A stretch of 64,000 nucleotides of DNA, taken from contig LGRX02027246.1 of the NCBI GenBank assembly GCA_001247695.2, forward strand, positions 1-64,000, read 5' to 3'. The notes beneath the pieces were generated by a model that was not told the origin of the DNA, did no database searches, and worked only from the letters and a program-made list of their open reading frames with translations. Positions 34,987 to 46,000 of this stretch are shown piece after piece. The translations under genes were made by a program, and so were the position numbers. Source of the DNA: Cymbomonas tetramitiformis. Lineage: Eukaryota; Chlorophyta; Pyramimonadophyceae; Pyramimonadales; Pyramimonadaceae. Positions within the stretch are counted from its first letter, which is position 1. Each line of letters starts with the position of its first letter.

Positions 34987-37900
34987 ATGAGTGGCACAGA
35001 CGTGTACACATATAAGACGTCGGGTGGTGTATTCAGGGGCACACCACAGACCAATCCTACTTATCAAGCTAATGCAGAGATACCCTATCTCGGTTATGGT
35101 GCGCCCTCTGGAGCACACTATATGCAACACGGACAGCACGCCTCAGCCGTCGGTTCGTCAGGAGTATATATTGGGTTACCTCCGGTAAGCCATTATCCTC
35201 ACCACCTGCCGGCAGCTTCCCTTGGCACACCGACGGGAGCACAGCCAGTGGCACCATATTCTCAACCTGCTGTTGATCCTGCTGCTGCTGCGCCTTTTTG
35301 GGCGCATTCTGAAGCAGGGCACGTTGCACCATCGTCCGGATATCCTGGAGCAGCAGTTTCGGGCGCAGGCATGGGAGCTGCTACTGCCGAACGGTATGTT
35401 CGGCAGCCTACAACGGGGCAATATGGTGCGCAGTTCTCTGATCCTGCTGCCTTCGCAGTCCCTATGTATAGGGCATCACCAATGGCAGCAGCTAACTTCC
35501 TCCCAGCTGCTGCACCCGGCAGTTTATATCCAGGAGGGCCAATACCACCACCGTGGACAGCGGATCAGCCGGTGCAGTATATGACACCATCGGCTGCACC
35601 CACCGATGCAGCGGCGCCATTACCATTACACACCTGGACTGGACATTACCCTTTCAGGAATGTTCAATTCCCAACACCCTATCAGGGTGAAGGCTGGTAC
35701 ACACAGGGCCGACCTCCTTATGGGAACCCGCTGCCTATGCGTGTGGAGTGGGAACACTCACCGTCGTTGCGGCTGGGCGAGGTGCATGCGCACACATTAT
35801 CTGCGCGTACAACTGATGGCGGAAACGCTACAGATAGTATGCGTGTGGACGGAATGCCGGGGCTGGGCGAGGTGCGTGCGCACACTTTATCTGCGCGTAC
35901 AACTGATGGCGGAAACGCTACAGATAGTATGCGCGTGGACGGAATACCGGGGCTGGGCGAGGTGCGTGCGCACACATTATCTACGCGTACAACTGATGGC
36001 GGAAACGCTACAGATAGTGTGCGTGCTGACGGGATGCCGGGAGCAGATGGTGGATCAGCTGCAGCGGAGGAGGACATGAAGGATGCGTCAGCAGTGCGTG
36101 CGTCGGAGCTGGGCAACGCCACCTCGGGCGTCTTTATGGTATCAGCTTCGGAGGCGTCCGAGATCAGCGAGGTCCGTTCTGGTGTACCGATGTCACCGCC
36201 CGATGTGGAGTCTGATGGGGAAGTTGGACAGCGAGGGCGCACCGAGGTGTTCTACGCGACGCAGTACCCGGACAACGACAGCAATGAATCGTATGCACTG
36301 CCGCGTGAGGATGGACATCCTCCACTCAGACGCCGACGTTCGAGGGCTGCATTGGGACCCTACAGCTGGAACCGTCACGATCTTCCTTATCGACATGACT
36401 CGAATTCACCGTCGTCATCGAATTCTGAAATGTCGGAGAGATCCAGAGCAAGGAGGGACGCCAAAGCGAGGAAGCGCAGGCTGGCGGAACGCGCAGGTTC
36501 GGGCTCGGGCAGTGATCACAGTGTGGCTGGGTCACAGGGGGTGGCGGACCTTACCCAGACCATCAGCGACGCAGTGGTTGCTAAGTTGCAGCAGCTACAC
36601 TCTGAAAACGCTGGTGGAGAACCTTCTGCTGAAGTATCTCTAGGTCAGACGCCAGGAGCGACGCAGAGCTCGCAATCCTTATCCATACCCGCGGTGGTTG
36701 CTAAGACGCAGCAGCCACAGCCTGGAAACGCTGATGGAGAACCTTCTGCCGAAGTATCTCTAGGTCAGACGCCAGGAGCGACGCGGACATCGCAACCTCC
36801 ACCCTCACCTGAGGATAGCTTGTCGCAGATCGCCCGAGTTGAGGAGGCCAGGCGCAAGTCCTCTGAGGGGCTCACGATGGAGGAGGCGATCAAGCTGGGC
36901 TTTCTAACTGTGGAGTTTCCCCCGATGAAGGATGACATGAGCAAGCCACAGGGGCTCTCGATGGAGTTGGCGACCAAGCTGGGTTTCCTGAGTGAGTCGC
37001 ACCACGCGGCTGTGGTAACTGAGATGGTGGGAGCCTCGAATCAGGTGTGTGACTCGACTAACCCTAAATCGGGGACGCAGCGGGCGGAAGGACGCGTGGC
37101 CAAGGTCTCGTTCGAGATGGACAACCATGCAGATCCTCCTCCTAGTAGAAGACCTTACCAGATGTCGGTGGAGGAGCTTCGAAAATTGCGTGAGAGTATT
37201 GACCCTGTACGTTCTGACTCACAATCAGGTGTAGCATGTCGACAGTTGGCCAGGATGCGGCGGTCTTCCCTCGACACCATCGTCATTGATGGAAGTGATT
37301 CCTCTCCAGCGGTGGCGAATGACAGCATTGGGACCGAGGAGGAGCAATGGCGGCGTATCTCGAAGGAGAAGTGGAAGGCAGTGGATCGCAAGAAGGCGTA
37401 CGATGGGGCGCCACGTAAGTCAACTGGCGGGATGGGAGTGACAAGTGCACACTCACCACCTAGGAGATCAGCGGAGGGCGGAGGTCCCAGTGGCGTTCCC
37501 CCAGACGGTGGAGCAGAAGAAGGAGAAGATGATGAAGATCAATCTGAACCTCCTCGTCGACCTCCTTCTGGACCCCCACACTATCCTCCTGGCGGTTACA
37601 GTGGATCGCACCGGGGAAGGGCGATGCTAGTCACTGCGGAGGGGTTGAGCCTGTGGACGCCTACGCCGCCTGGGTATTCAGAATTCCAGTTTGACATGCC
37701 CACGGCTACTGGATTGGCATCCACGGGACCCTTCGGCGTCAACCTCTTCTACAAGGCCCTGACGTTGATCGGTATGCCCCTCACGGAGTACATCTCCGCT
37801 GGGGGGTTGGTAACTGGTTCCCCCGCCTTACTTCTATCCCCCGCTGTCCCCACCTATGTCATGATGGTGAACAAGGATGCGGTGGACACGGTGTTACACG

Positions 37901-38166
37901 AGTATCACCGCAGTCCTGGAGGAAGGGGGGTGGTGTCACCAAGCTGGATGGAAATCCCAGACTGGCCTCTTGAAGAGCAGATCTCCATGCTGGATCGAGA
38001 TTGTCTGGCAGCCTGGTTCGAGGTGCAACGAAGTCAATGGTACGTAGACGAGTGCCGGAGAGAGAGAGGAACCTTCCGGCCTTGGAAGCTCCTGCGACGC
38101 CTCCATCCTCTTCGGCTGCGCCATCCTCATCAATGGTCAGGGCGCCATCATTATCAGTGGCTCTGA
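34987..38166 (+). CDS. retrotransposon gag-like ORF 1 (N-terminal part)
   Basis: 1059 residues from the ATG at 34987. It opens with an Ala/Pro/Gln/Tyr-rich disordered region. Three 30-residue repeats (GLGEVRAHTLSARTTDG...) lie at about residues 262-352. Arg/Ser-rich stretches and two further repeats (VVAKLQQ/VVAKTQQ ... SLGQTPGAT) follow. At about 37150 there is SRRPYQMSVEELRKLRE, a copy of the sequence that opens RT in pol. The last ~25 residues after YVDECRRER lose the pattern: the meaningful frame continues in another phase from about 38070, inside an (ag)n run. An AG-dinucleotide expansion there explains the break most simply. Nothing identifies a structural gag fold in this half. Its place upstream of the gag core suggests an assembly or accessory role. 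Confidence 0.65.
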   Translation: MSGTDVYTYKTSGGVFRGTPQTNPTYQANAEIPYLGYGAPSGAHYMQHGQHASAVGSSGVYIGLPPVSHYPHHLPAASLGTPTGAQPVAPYSQPAVDPAAAAPFWAHSEAGHVAPSSGYPGAAVSGAGMGAATAERYVRQPTTGQYGAQFSDPAAFAVPMYRASPMAAANFLPAAAPGSLYPGGPIPPPWTADQPVQYMTPSAAPTDAAAPLPLHTWTGHYPFRNVQFPTPYQGEGWYTQGRPPYGNPLPMRVEWEHSPSLRLGEVHAHTLSARTTDGGNATDSMRVDGMPGLGEVRAHTLSARTTDGGNATDSMRVDGIPGLGEVRAHTLSTRTTDGGNATDSVRADGMPGADGGSAAAEEDMKDASAVRASELGNATSGVFMVSASEASEISEVRSGVPMSPPDVESDGEVGQRGRTEVFYATQYPDNDSNESYALPREDGHPPLRRRRSRAALGPYSWNRHDLPYRHDSNSPSSSNSEMSERSRARRDAKARKRRLAERAGSGSGSDHSVAGSQGVADLTQTISDAVVAKLQQLHSENAGGEPSAEVSLGQTPGATQSSQSLSIPAVVAKTQQPQPGNADGEPSAEVSLGQTPGATRTSQPPPSPEDSLSQIARVEEARRKSSEGLTMEEAIKLGFLTVEFPPMKDDMSKPQGLSMELATKLGFLSESHHAAVVTEMVGASNQVCDSTNPKSGTQRAEGRVAKVSFEMDNHADPPPSRRPYQMSVEELRKLRESIDPVRSDSQSGVACRQLARMRRSSLDTIVIDGSDSSPAVANDSIGTEEEQWRRISKEKWKAVDRKKAYDGAPRKSTGGMGVTSAHSPPRRSAEGGGPSGVPPDGGAEEGEDDEDQSEPPRRPPSGPPHYPPGGYSGSHRGRAMLVTAEGLSLWTPTPPGYSEFQFDMPTATGLASTGPFGVNLFYKALTLIGMPLTEYISAGGLVTGSPALLLSPAVPTYVMMVNKDAVDTVLHEYHRSPGGRGVVSPSWMEIPDWPLEEQISMLDRDCLAAWFEVQRSQWYVDECRRERGTFRPWKLLRRLHPLRLRHPHQWSGRHHYQWL

Positions 38167-39623
38167 CCAATACGCCTATACTTAATGACCCGATGGTAAC
38201 GCGTATTCCGGTGGCTACTGCGAACCCTTCGACAACCTTATCGGCAATGATACCACACGCAGGAGACTCATCTGTACCATCTGGAGTACAACCTGCTGGA
38301 GTCCCTCCTGCCCTTGCTGCCCCTCCTGGACTATCAAACATTGGAGTTCCACCCGGTCTCGCTGTTCAATCTGGGGTGCCTCCTGTCGGACATCCTTCGG
38401 GCATTGCTGTGCAACCTGGGACGCCCTGCGTCGGACTTAATCCCGGTGTGGCTGTTCATTCTGGGATTCCGCAGATCAGCGCGGCTGCAGCGGGATCTTC
38501 TGCAGGAGGTCATGGACATTCCCTTCATTCAGGACCGCATGCGCCGCAACACCGGAGTCCCTATTTCGCAGGACCGGTTGCGCCACATCCTCACGCTCGT
38601 CCAGGCCTTTCTCCACACGCTCAGGTCTTTAACCCACGCCCTCCTGGACAAGGAGAACACGACCCTGGCGACAAGGCGGCTTATCTGGAGAGCAAGGTGC
38701 AGAGCAACATTGACCGCCTCGTTGAAAAGCTGACCCGCTTCCCTTCCGCGGAAAAGCTGAGTAAAGAGAAGGCCATCACTGAGTTGGAAACCTTTGCGAG
38801 GAATCTGCACAAGCTCCTCAACGAGAAGGTGGTACTGAGGGCGTTCTCCCAGGCGAGCTGTTATGCGGGAGAGGGCCGTCAATCTTCGGTCTCCGAGGTG
38901 CTATGGACCGTGACAGAAACTGCATTGGGCACGGAGCAGAAAGAGTATATGGAGAGGGCTGGCGGCGGTTCTGGGACATCGGAGGCCTGGCGTCTCCGAT
39001 ACAGCGATCCAGACGTCTTTCTGGGGGATCTGGCGGTGAGTACTCTTCCAGTGGCGGAACTTCAAACCCTTCGAGATGACCTCCAGATCGGTCAGAAGAA
39101 AGACGAGACCGCTGACGCCTACCATTCGCGATTGACCAATCGCCATAAGACAGTGAACTTTATGGCAAAGGTCGTCCAAGGATGCGTGCAAGTCTCTGAG
39201 TCTGAGTTCTCATATATATTCTGGAGGGGACTCACCTACACTGACAAGGTGGGTGAGGAGCTGCGAAGGATCAAGCTGGACCTCTCCGAGCCGCATGTGT
39301 GGGAGGAGAAGATGAAGGAGGAGGCGACGCCCCGTGATGTTACTCAGGCAATCTTAAAAGTGCTGGAGATTGCCAAAAACATCGAGTCGCGCAAGGAGAA
39401 GAAGGCGGCTCAGGCTCAATCCAACAGAAGTGGAGAACGAACTGGCCGCCCCTGGAATTCCCCTTCTACATCTCCATCACCCTCCAGGTCCTTCTTCCGA
39501 AGCCGCTCTCGGGAGCCCCATCGATTGATGGCAGCCACGCACGCTGAGCTCGCTGCAGCGCCGACCTCTGCTCGACCATCGCCCCGGCCTCGACAACAAC
39601 CCCGACCTATCCGAAGCGAGTGA
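38001..39623 (+). CDS. retrotransposon gag core, frame-shifted continuation
   Basis: An open frame in a different phase from ORF 1. The meaningful part starts near 38070. A Pro/Gly/Ala/His-rich linker precedes a helical region from about 38690 typical of retrotransposon gag proteins (EKAITELETFARNLHKLL, then QKKDETADAYHSRLTN, where most families read Q-x-x-x-E-[ST]-x-x-x-Y-x-x-R). The final 60 residues are Arg/Ser/Pro-rich, as often precede nucleic-acid-binding knuckles. There is no good ATG at the start. This is a fragment of the gag reading frame separated by one indel upstream and another frame change just before the zinc knuckle. Confidence 0.6.
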   Translation: MSGSLVRGATKSMVRRRVPERERNLPALEAPATPPSSSAAPSSSMVRAPSLSVALTNTPILNDPMVTRIPVATANPSTTLSAMIPHAGDSSVPSGVQPAGVPPALAAPPGLSNIGVPPGLAVQSGVPPVGHPSGIAVQPGTPCVGLNPGVAVHSGIPQISAAAAGSSAGGHGHSLHSGPHAPQHRSPYFAGPVAPHPHARPGLSPHAQVFNPRPPGQGEHDPGDKAAYLESKVQSNIDRLVEKLTRFPSAEKLSKEKAITELETFARNLHKLLNEKVVLRAFSQASCYAGEGRQSSVSEVLWTVTETALGTEQKEYMERAGGGSGTSEAWRLRYSDPDVFLGDLAVSTLPVAELQTLRDDLQIGQKKDETADAYHSRLTNRHKTVNFMAKVVQGCVQVSESEFSYIFWRGLTYTDKVGEELRRIKLDLSEPHVWEEKMKEEATPRDVTQAILKVLEIAKNIESRKEKKAAQAQSNRSGERTGRPWNSPSTSPSPSRSFFRSRSREPHRLMAATHAELAAAPTSARPSPRPRQQPRPIRSE

Positions 39624-39949
39624 GAAACTGCTACGCGTGTCAAAGTCCCGACCATCTGGTGCGAGACTGTACGGACGCGGTGAAGTTGGCTGCGTGGAAG
39701 GCAAACGCACCCCCTCGTTTAGCTCGAAACCGAGAACAAGTGGCGGCGTTGTTCTGGGCGTTGTCGCGCAATGAGGACACTGAGTGGGCACCTGTCGAGC
39801 TAAAGGCGGAGATCGAGAGCTTGGCAGAGATGGATGGGGAGGCCGTGGAATCCTTGGCGGCCTTGGTAGGGTGCTCCGAGCAGCTGGCGGTTATTGGTGC
39901 GGAGTTGCGCAACTCCGAGGAGATCACTATCTCCGAGGAGGAAGGGTGA
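39620..39949 (+). CDS. gag zinc knuckle (CCHC) fragment
   Basis: CYACQSPDHLVRDC gives C-x2-C-x4-H-x4-C, the retroviral-type nucleic-acid-binding knuckle, followed by an acidic helical tail. The frame has no ATG of its own and abuts the preceding frame's stop. It is the C-terminus of gag in a third phase. Its TGA (39947-39949) overlaps the open pol frame, which is +1 relative to it, so pol could be reached by frameshifting or by re-initiation at 40032. Confidence 0.7.
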   Translation: MRNCYACQSPDHLVRDCTDAVKLAAWKANAPPRLARNREQVAALFWALSRNEDTEWAPVELKAEIESLAEMDGEAVESLAALVGCSEQLAVIGAELRNSEEITISEEEG

Positions 39950-40031
39950 TGAATCACCCTTCTCGGTGGCGACAAGCTCGCCACTGACTTTCAGCAGTAG
40001 GCTGAGAGTTTCACCTGAAGAAGGTGATCCT

Positions 40032-43000
40032 ATGCCACGGCACTTTTCAGTGTTGGGCACATGGATGTACAACAATGTGTACGCGCCCCTCTTGACGGAA
40101 CAGTCACAGCGTTTACCCGCGTGGCAGTGGCGAAGTAAGGGGAGGGCGACCTCGATGGAGGCTCTGATGCAGCGGATCCGGAAACAGCTGCGACAGAAAG
40201 TATCTGCTGCTGACATACAGAAGGACCTGGACAAGGACCTTATTAATGGACGGCGGCGACGCAATATTCCAATCAGGTTCCTAAACAGAAGGAGCAATCT
40301 GGATATGATGCGGACAATGGCAGACCTACCTCTCGCACATCACGCTGCAGGGGGTGTGGTACCGGTATGTACCCGGAAATCAATGATCACATCACATGTT
40401 GATAATCTACTTCAGCGAGGTGTGGTGGATATTGGTGAGTTACATCGCAGCCGGAGTTTGACAGCTCTGGATTTGGCGATGCCTCTAGCTACCCTTTTAA
40501 GGTATGCTTGGGAAGAGTTGTCTATGGAAGAGCAACTACACGCTATGTCTCAGGAGACTTCCACTCCAAGAGGCAGCAGACAGTGGGAGTTGGAGGGGTG
40601 GAAGCGTGTGAGGAAAAGATATAAGCCCATCTCTGTGCGTGACGATTCTGGAACTCTACTGGTGCTAGAATCCTTGCAATCTCCTGTGGCACGCCCATCA
40701 GCGGCGATATCTGATACGGGCAGGATACCAGGATCTGGGGGGGACATCCCTGGAATTCCTGATACGTGGTGTAGTTTATATCGAGTACACCGATTTCGAG
40801 AGATTCAGCAAGAAGCAGACCCAGCCACAGTTTATCAGGAGATGTTTGCGGAGGATATGCCTGAGGTACCGAGTAATTCAGGTGATACTCCATCTGAAGG
40901 CGATGATTCTGGAGGGCCGGTAGGTGCTACAACCCCTCCATTGTCGATACCAGAGGTTTCAGAATCTCCGACGCATGCATCAGCGGATGAACAGATGTCC
41001 ACGCCCGATAACGACCTAAACTTCACGCAGCAAATGATGGCAGCGGGAGATCAAGACTCGAAACCAGTTGCGGACCACAACGATGCCGCAACTACTACTC
41101 ATGTATCACCTTCAACCACCATGGACGCGCAACTGTCCGTGTTGGATAGTCACCCTCTGGATGATGATGACCTTGGAGGAAGTCACCCATTGGATGATAA
41201 TGAGGAAGATGATGATGACCCACTTCTTAAATGTGAGCGGGTGTGCAGCGATGGTAGTGTACGATGGGGACCCACTGAATACTTGGCTTCTGCACAAGAT
41301 CCAGATGGACCCCTACTTCTGGTATTCTTCGCGTACTTGAAGGGACATCGTGTCAAGGTGCTGGTGGATTCTGGAGCTTCAGATATATTCGTATCTGAAG
41401 ACTGCGCCAGACGCTGCAAGTTGACTACGCGAAGTGGACCCGCTATGCGTGTGACCCTGGCGGATGGCTCAGTCAAGACGACTGGTCATGTGGCTTATTC
41501 TAAGTTCACTGCCAGGACCACGACAGGGACCTATACTGAGCAATCTATGGCTATGCGGGTGCTACCCTTGGGCATCGCCGTGGACATGGTGTTGGGAGGG
41601 AAATGGCTACGCAGCTTATCTCCCATTACGCTGGACTATGATGGCAATGGTGCAGTGTCCTTTTCTAACAAAAGGAAAGGAGGCGGTGCAGAGAGGGTTA
41701 CCATTTCCGGGTGTAATCCTGGTATCAGTGCTGCCCCTGGAGGAAGGAAAGGGAAGCGACGAGGAGATGTGGATTGTGCCGGGCTGATTGACGAGGTGTT
41801 CCTCACTTCGGTGCAGTTGAAGAAACATCTAGTGGCCGCGGAAACGCGGAGACTCGCGGGAGACGCTTCTTCAATGCCCGCATGGTTGATGATGGCTGCG
41901 AGGACCACAACCGGAGAGTCGGCTTTCAAGGTGGAAGCTGAGGATTTGGCCGTTGAGAAGGAGGACATCTCGAAGATTCCTACTGGCGCCAACGATGAAC
42001 CGAAGAACCCTGTGTCGCAGCAGGACTCGCAAGATGCGGATGCCACTGCAGCGTGGAAGAAGAAGTTCAAGGACCTCTTCGACGAGTTTGAGCAGGAGCT
42101 GCGGGACTCTTTACCTTCTGGATTGGAAAACCTTCGACACGCTGACGAAGATCAGGCGAAGATTAACCTCAAGCCGGACAGAGAAGGAGGACCTCCCTGT
42201 AGAAGACCTTACAAGATGTCTGTGGAGGAGTTGCGTCAACTACGAGAACGCATTGAACAACTGGTGGAGAAAGGATATATACGACCCTCTTCGAGTCCGT
42301 ATGCGGCTCCTTGTTTAATGGTACCCAAGCCAGGACAGCCCCATATCCTTAGGCTGGTGTGTGATTTCAGGCAACTGAATTCACAAACAATTCGAGACCG
42401 GTATCCTCTACCTGATATTCAAATGATGTTTGACGAGATGCAGGGAGCTACCCATTTCTCCACCTTCGACGCTGTAGACGGGTTCTGGCAAGTACCTATG
42501 GCACCTGAGGACGTGGAGAAGACAGCGTTTACTACTCAGATGGGAGCCTACGAGTGGTTGGTAATGCCTCAAGGCTTGCAGAACTCCCCGTCACAATATC
42601 AACGGCGAATGCAACGAGCGTTGGGACATTTACCCTTCGTCAGAATTTTCATTGACGATGTGTGTGTTTACACCAGTGGGACCGTGGAGGAGCACTACTC
42701 TGCGGTACGCACATTTCTGTTAACATGCCGCGAGAAGGGTGTATACTTGAAGAAGTCTAAGGCACAAATGTTGAAGTCTTCTATCAAGTTCCTTGGTCAC
42801 ACTCTGTCGAAGGAAGGGTGCCAACCTCAACATGATAAGGTGGCGGCAGTGCGCGATTGGCCTGCGCTGGAGAATGTCACCCACGTGCGGCAGTTCTTGG
42901 GACTGGCGGGATATTATAGGCGTTTCATCCACTGCTTCTCTGAGATAGCGCAGCCCTTGACCAAGCTGACCAAGACGGATGTACCCTGGACATGGGGACC

Positions 43001-46000
43001 GGAGCAGCAGTGGGCCTTTGAGGAGTTGAAAGCTGCTCTGGTTAAGGCGCCCATTCTGGCATTGCCAAATATGAAGGCGGCAGCTGATGGATCTGCTCCT
43101 TTTCTGGTGCAGACGGACGCTAGCGGAGTGGCGCTAGGCGGGGTCCTTATGCAAGACTGTGGGAATGGCCTGAAGGTGATTGCATATGAGAGCCGACAAT
43201 TTTCAGCGGCAGAGCAGAATTACCATACTGGAGAGCGAGAACTGGGTGCTCTACATCATTGCTGTACAGTGACGTGGAGACATTATTTGATATTCACTGA
43301 GTTCAAGCTTCAAGGTGATCACCGCCCATTAGAGTGGTTAATGGAGCCGGGGCGTGAGCTATCTAGGCGACAGGCGAGATGGTACATGGACTTGGTGGAG
43401 GTGGGTGTTCCCCGTATGGAATATGTGAAGGGGGCTCTGTTGCTGGTACCTGACGCCTTGTCTCGCCGACCTGACTATGTGGTCAAGTCGCCACGAGACG
43501 GGTTGAAGGAGGCGGGGGTATTGGACGACAAATCCGATTTACCCAAGACTTCGCTCGCTGCGATGGACACCTCCCACATCTTCGAAGAGGGGCCCTCGAA
43601 GAGCTATCCTGCATGGCATGCAGAGCAGCAGGCTTATCTTCACGCGGTGGACACTTTACAGATAGCGGAGAAAGCTATGGAGGCTACCCTGGCCTTTAAA
43701 AGTCGGGGGAAGTATCTGAGACCCAAGACGCTGGACAAGCGCATCACTTCTAAAGTGAAGGGGGTATCAGATAAAGTCGCGGAGGTGAGCAGTCGCACCG
43801 AGGACACTCAGACGACCCAGCAGAAGTCGGGTGGACTGGAACGCACATTGAGGAGGAGTCCCCGCTCCCAAGTGTTGCGAGTGAAGGAGGATGTAGAAAC
43901 TCCTTTGCGGGATGCCGCCTCAGAACGAGGCGATGTGAACACCAAAGTGACCAAGCAGGGTGACCCGCAGAACAGGCGTTCTGTGCCTTCTGCCCTGAAA
44001 GGGGATGTGAAGGAAGACCAGTGCTCAGAAGTGCAGGAACAGTCTGCAGAAGCTCCACTGCCATCACAGAGGCAGCCAAAGAAGTCTGTACGGTTCCAGG
44101 CAGTTGGCTGGCACGGTATGCGTGTGCGGCAGGACGTGTTTGACCGTATCCAGGCTAAATATGGCAACTTCGACGTCGACGCCTGCTGCGATGAGCATGG
44201 CAACAATCGGCGTGTAAAGCGGTTCTGGCACAACTGCTTACAGGAAAAGTGGAGAGGGATGCATGTGTGGTGCGAACCCTCGTTCTCAGACAAACACTTG
44301 ACAGTGGAGGCCTTGCTGCGTAAATACGTGCAGGAGTGGCGATGTGACCCCGAGAACACTTCCGCTGTGTTTCTACTGCCTGATATTCAGTCCAGAATGC
44401 CGCAGTGGAGATCCCTGTTCAGGCGAGCAGGAATGCGTATTGAGGAGGTGATTCCCACGCATGATGCGCAAGGTGAACCAGTACAATTGATGGAGGGTTC
44501 CAATGGGAAATTAGTAGATTTACAGCAGCCTATGCTGGTAGTGTATGCGCCTCCATCGAAGCAGCGAGTACAAAGAGTACGTCAACCAAGAGGACGAGTA
44601 CCCATAATACACGCAGGCAAAGCAGCCAAATTGCGTGACTCTCAGGAAGAAGCGTCTGATGCTGCTTTCTTGGAAGCCTTGAAGTCCGAATATACTAGAG
44701 ATGGACCTCTCAATGAGCTACGCACTAAGGTAAAGTGTGCTCCTCACAGCCGCACCAAAGAGTTCTGTCTGGTGGGTGAAGTACTGTGGAGAACTGCATC
44801 GGGAAGATTTCAGTTGGTGCTGGGAGAGGACTCTCCGCTGAGAGAGATTATTATGCGCGAAGCGCATGAGTCAGCGACAGCTGGCCATACTGGCCGAGAT
44901 AAAACGCTGGAGCGTGTTCTGCGAAGGTTTTGGTGGAGGAATGCACACCAAGATGTGGGAGAATGGGTTGCCTCCTGTTCAGTCTGTCAGGCGGTGAAGC
45001 CCAGATCATCTTTCCCATATGGATTGCTGAACCCGCATTCTATTCCAACTCGGGTATGGCAGGATGTGGGAGTGGATTTCGTCACAGGCGGCCTACCCTT
45101 GACTGAGCAGGGCAATGACGCATTTGTAGCATTTACATGCAAACTGTCTAAAATGGTACATGTGGTTCCTATGAATTTTGGGGACAGCTCTGCTGCTACA
45201 GTGGCACGTATCTACTTTGACACGGTGTGGAGACAACATGGAGCTCCGATGAAAATAGTCAGTGACCGTGATCCACGCTTTCAGGATACCTTCTGGAAGG
45301 AGTTGATGAGATTGATGGGTGTGAAAGTGGCGATGACTACGCCCTACAACCCTCGCTCTGATGGTCAAGCAGAGCACACTAACAGGGTGGTGGAGGACAT
45401 GTTGAGATCGTTTGTGGAGGACAATCCAGAGTCCTGGGACTTATACGCTACGAACGTGGAGTTCGCAATCAACGATTCGCGTAATGATGTTACAGGCTTC
45501 ACTCCATATGAATTATGTTGTGGTGTGTCGCCCATGTCGCAGCTTGACATCTTCTTGGAGGCCGCTCAATTGCACAGCGGGCAACGAAAAGGAGGGGTGG
45601 GGACTGCACATGAATGGGCGTCGAGATTTTCGTCGCAGTTGCGGGACGCACGCAGCAAACTTGAGCTAGCACAACGCAGGCAACGAGACGCTTTTGATCA
45701 GCGACACACGCAGCGGGAGTATGCGGTAGGTGACTTGGTCTGGATTGAGGCTAAACATCTTACGGAGAAGTTGATGGACAGAGCCTTGTGCCGCAAGCTG
45801 AGCAAGCGGTGGCATGGTCCAGTTGCAGTTACGGAACGCTTTTACAGCGATCTGCAGGCGGAGATGCCTGAGGCAGACAGAGGGGCACCAGTGGCGTATA
45901 GACTGAAGTTGCCCCCACATTGGAGAGTGCATGACGTGTTCGCGCAGCACAGATTGAAACCCTACACAGGTGGAGAGGACACTTTCGCTCTGCGACAGCA

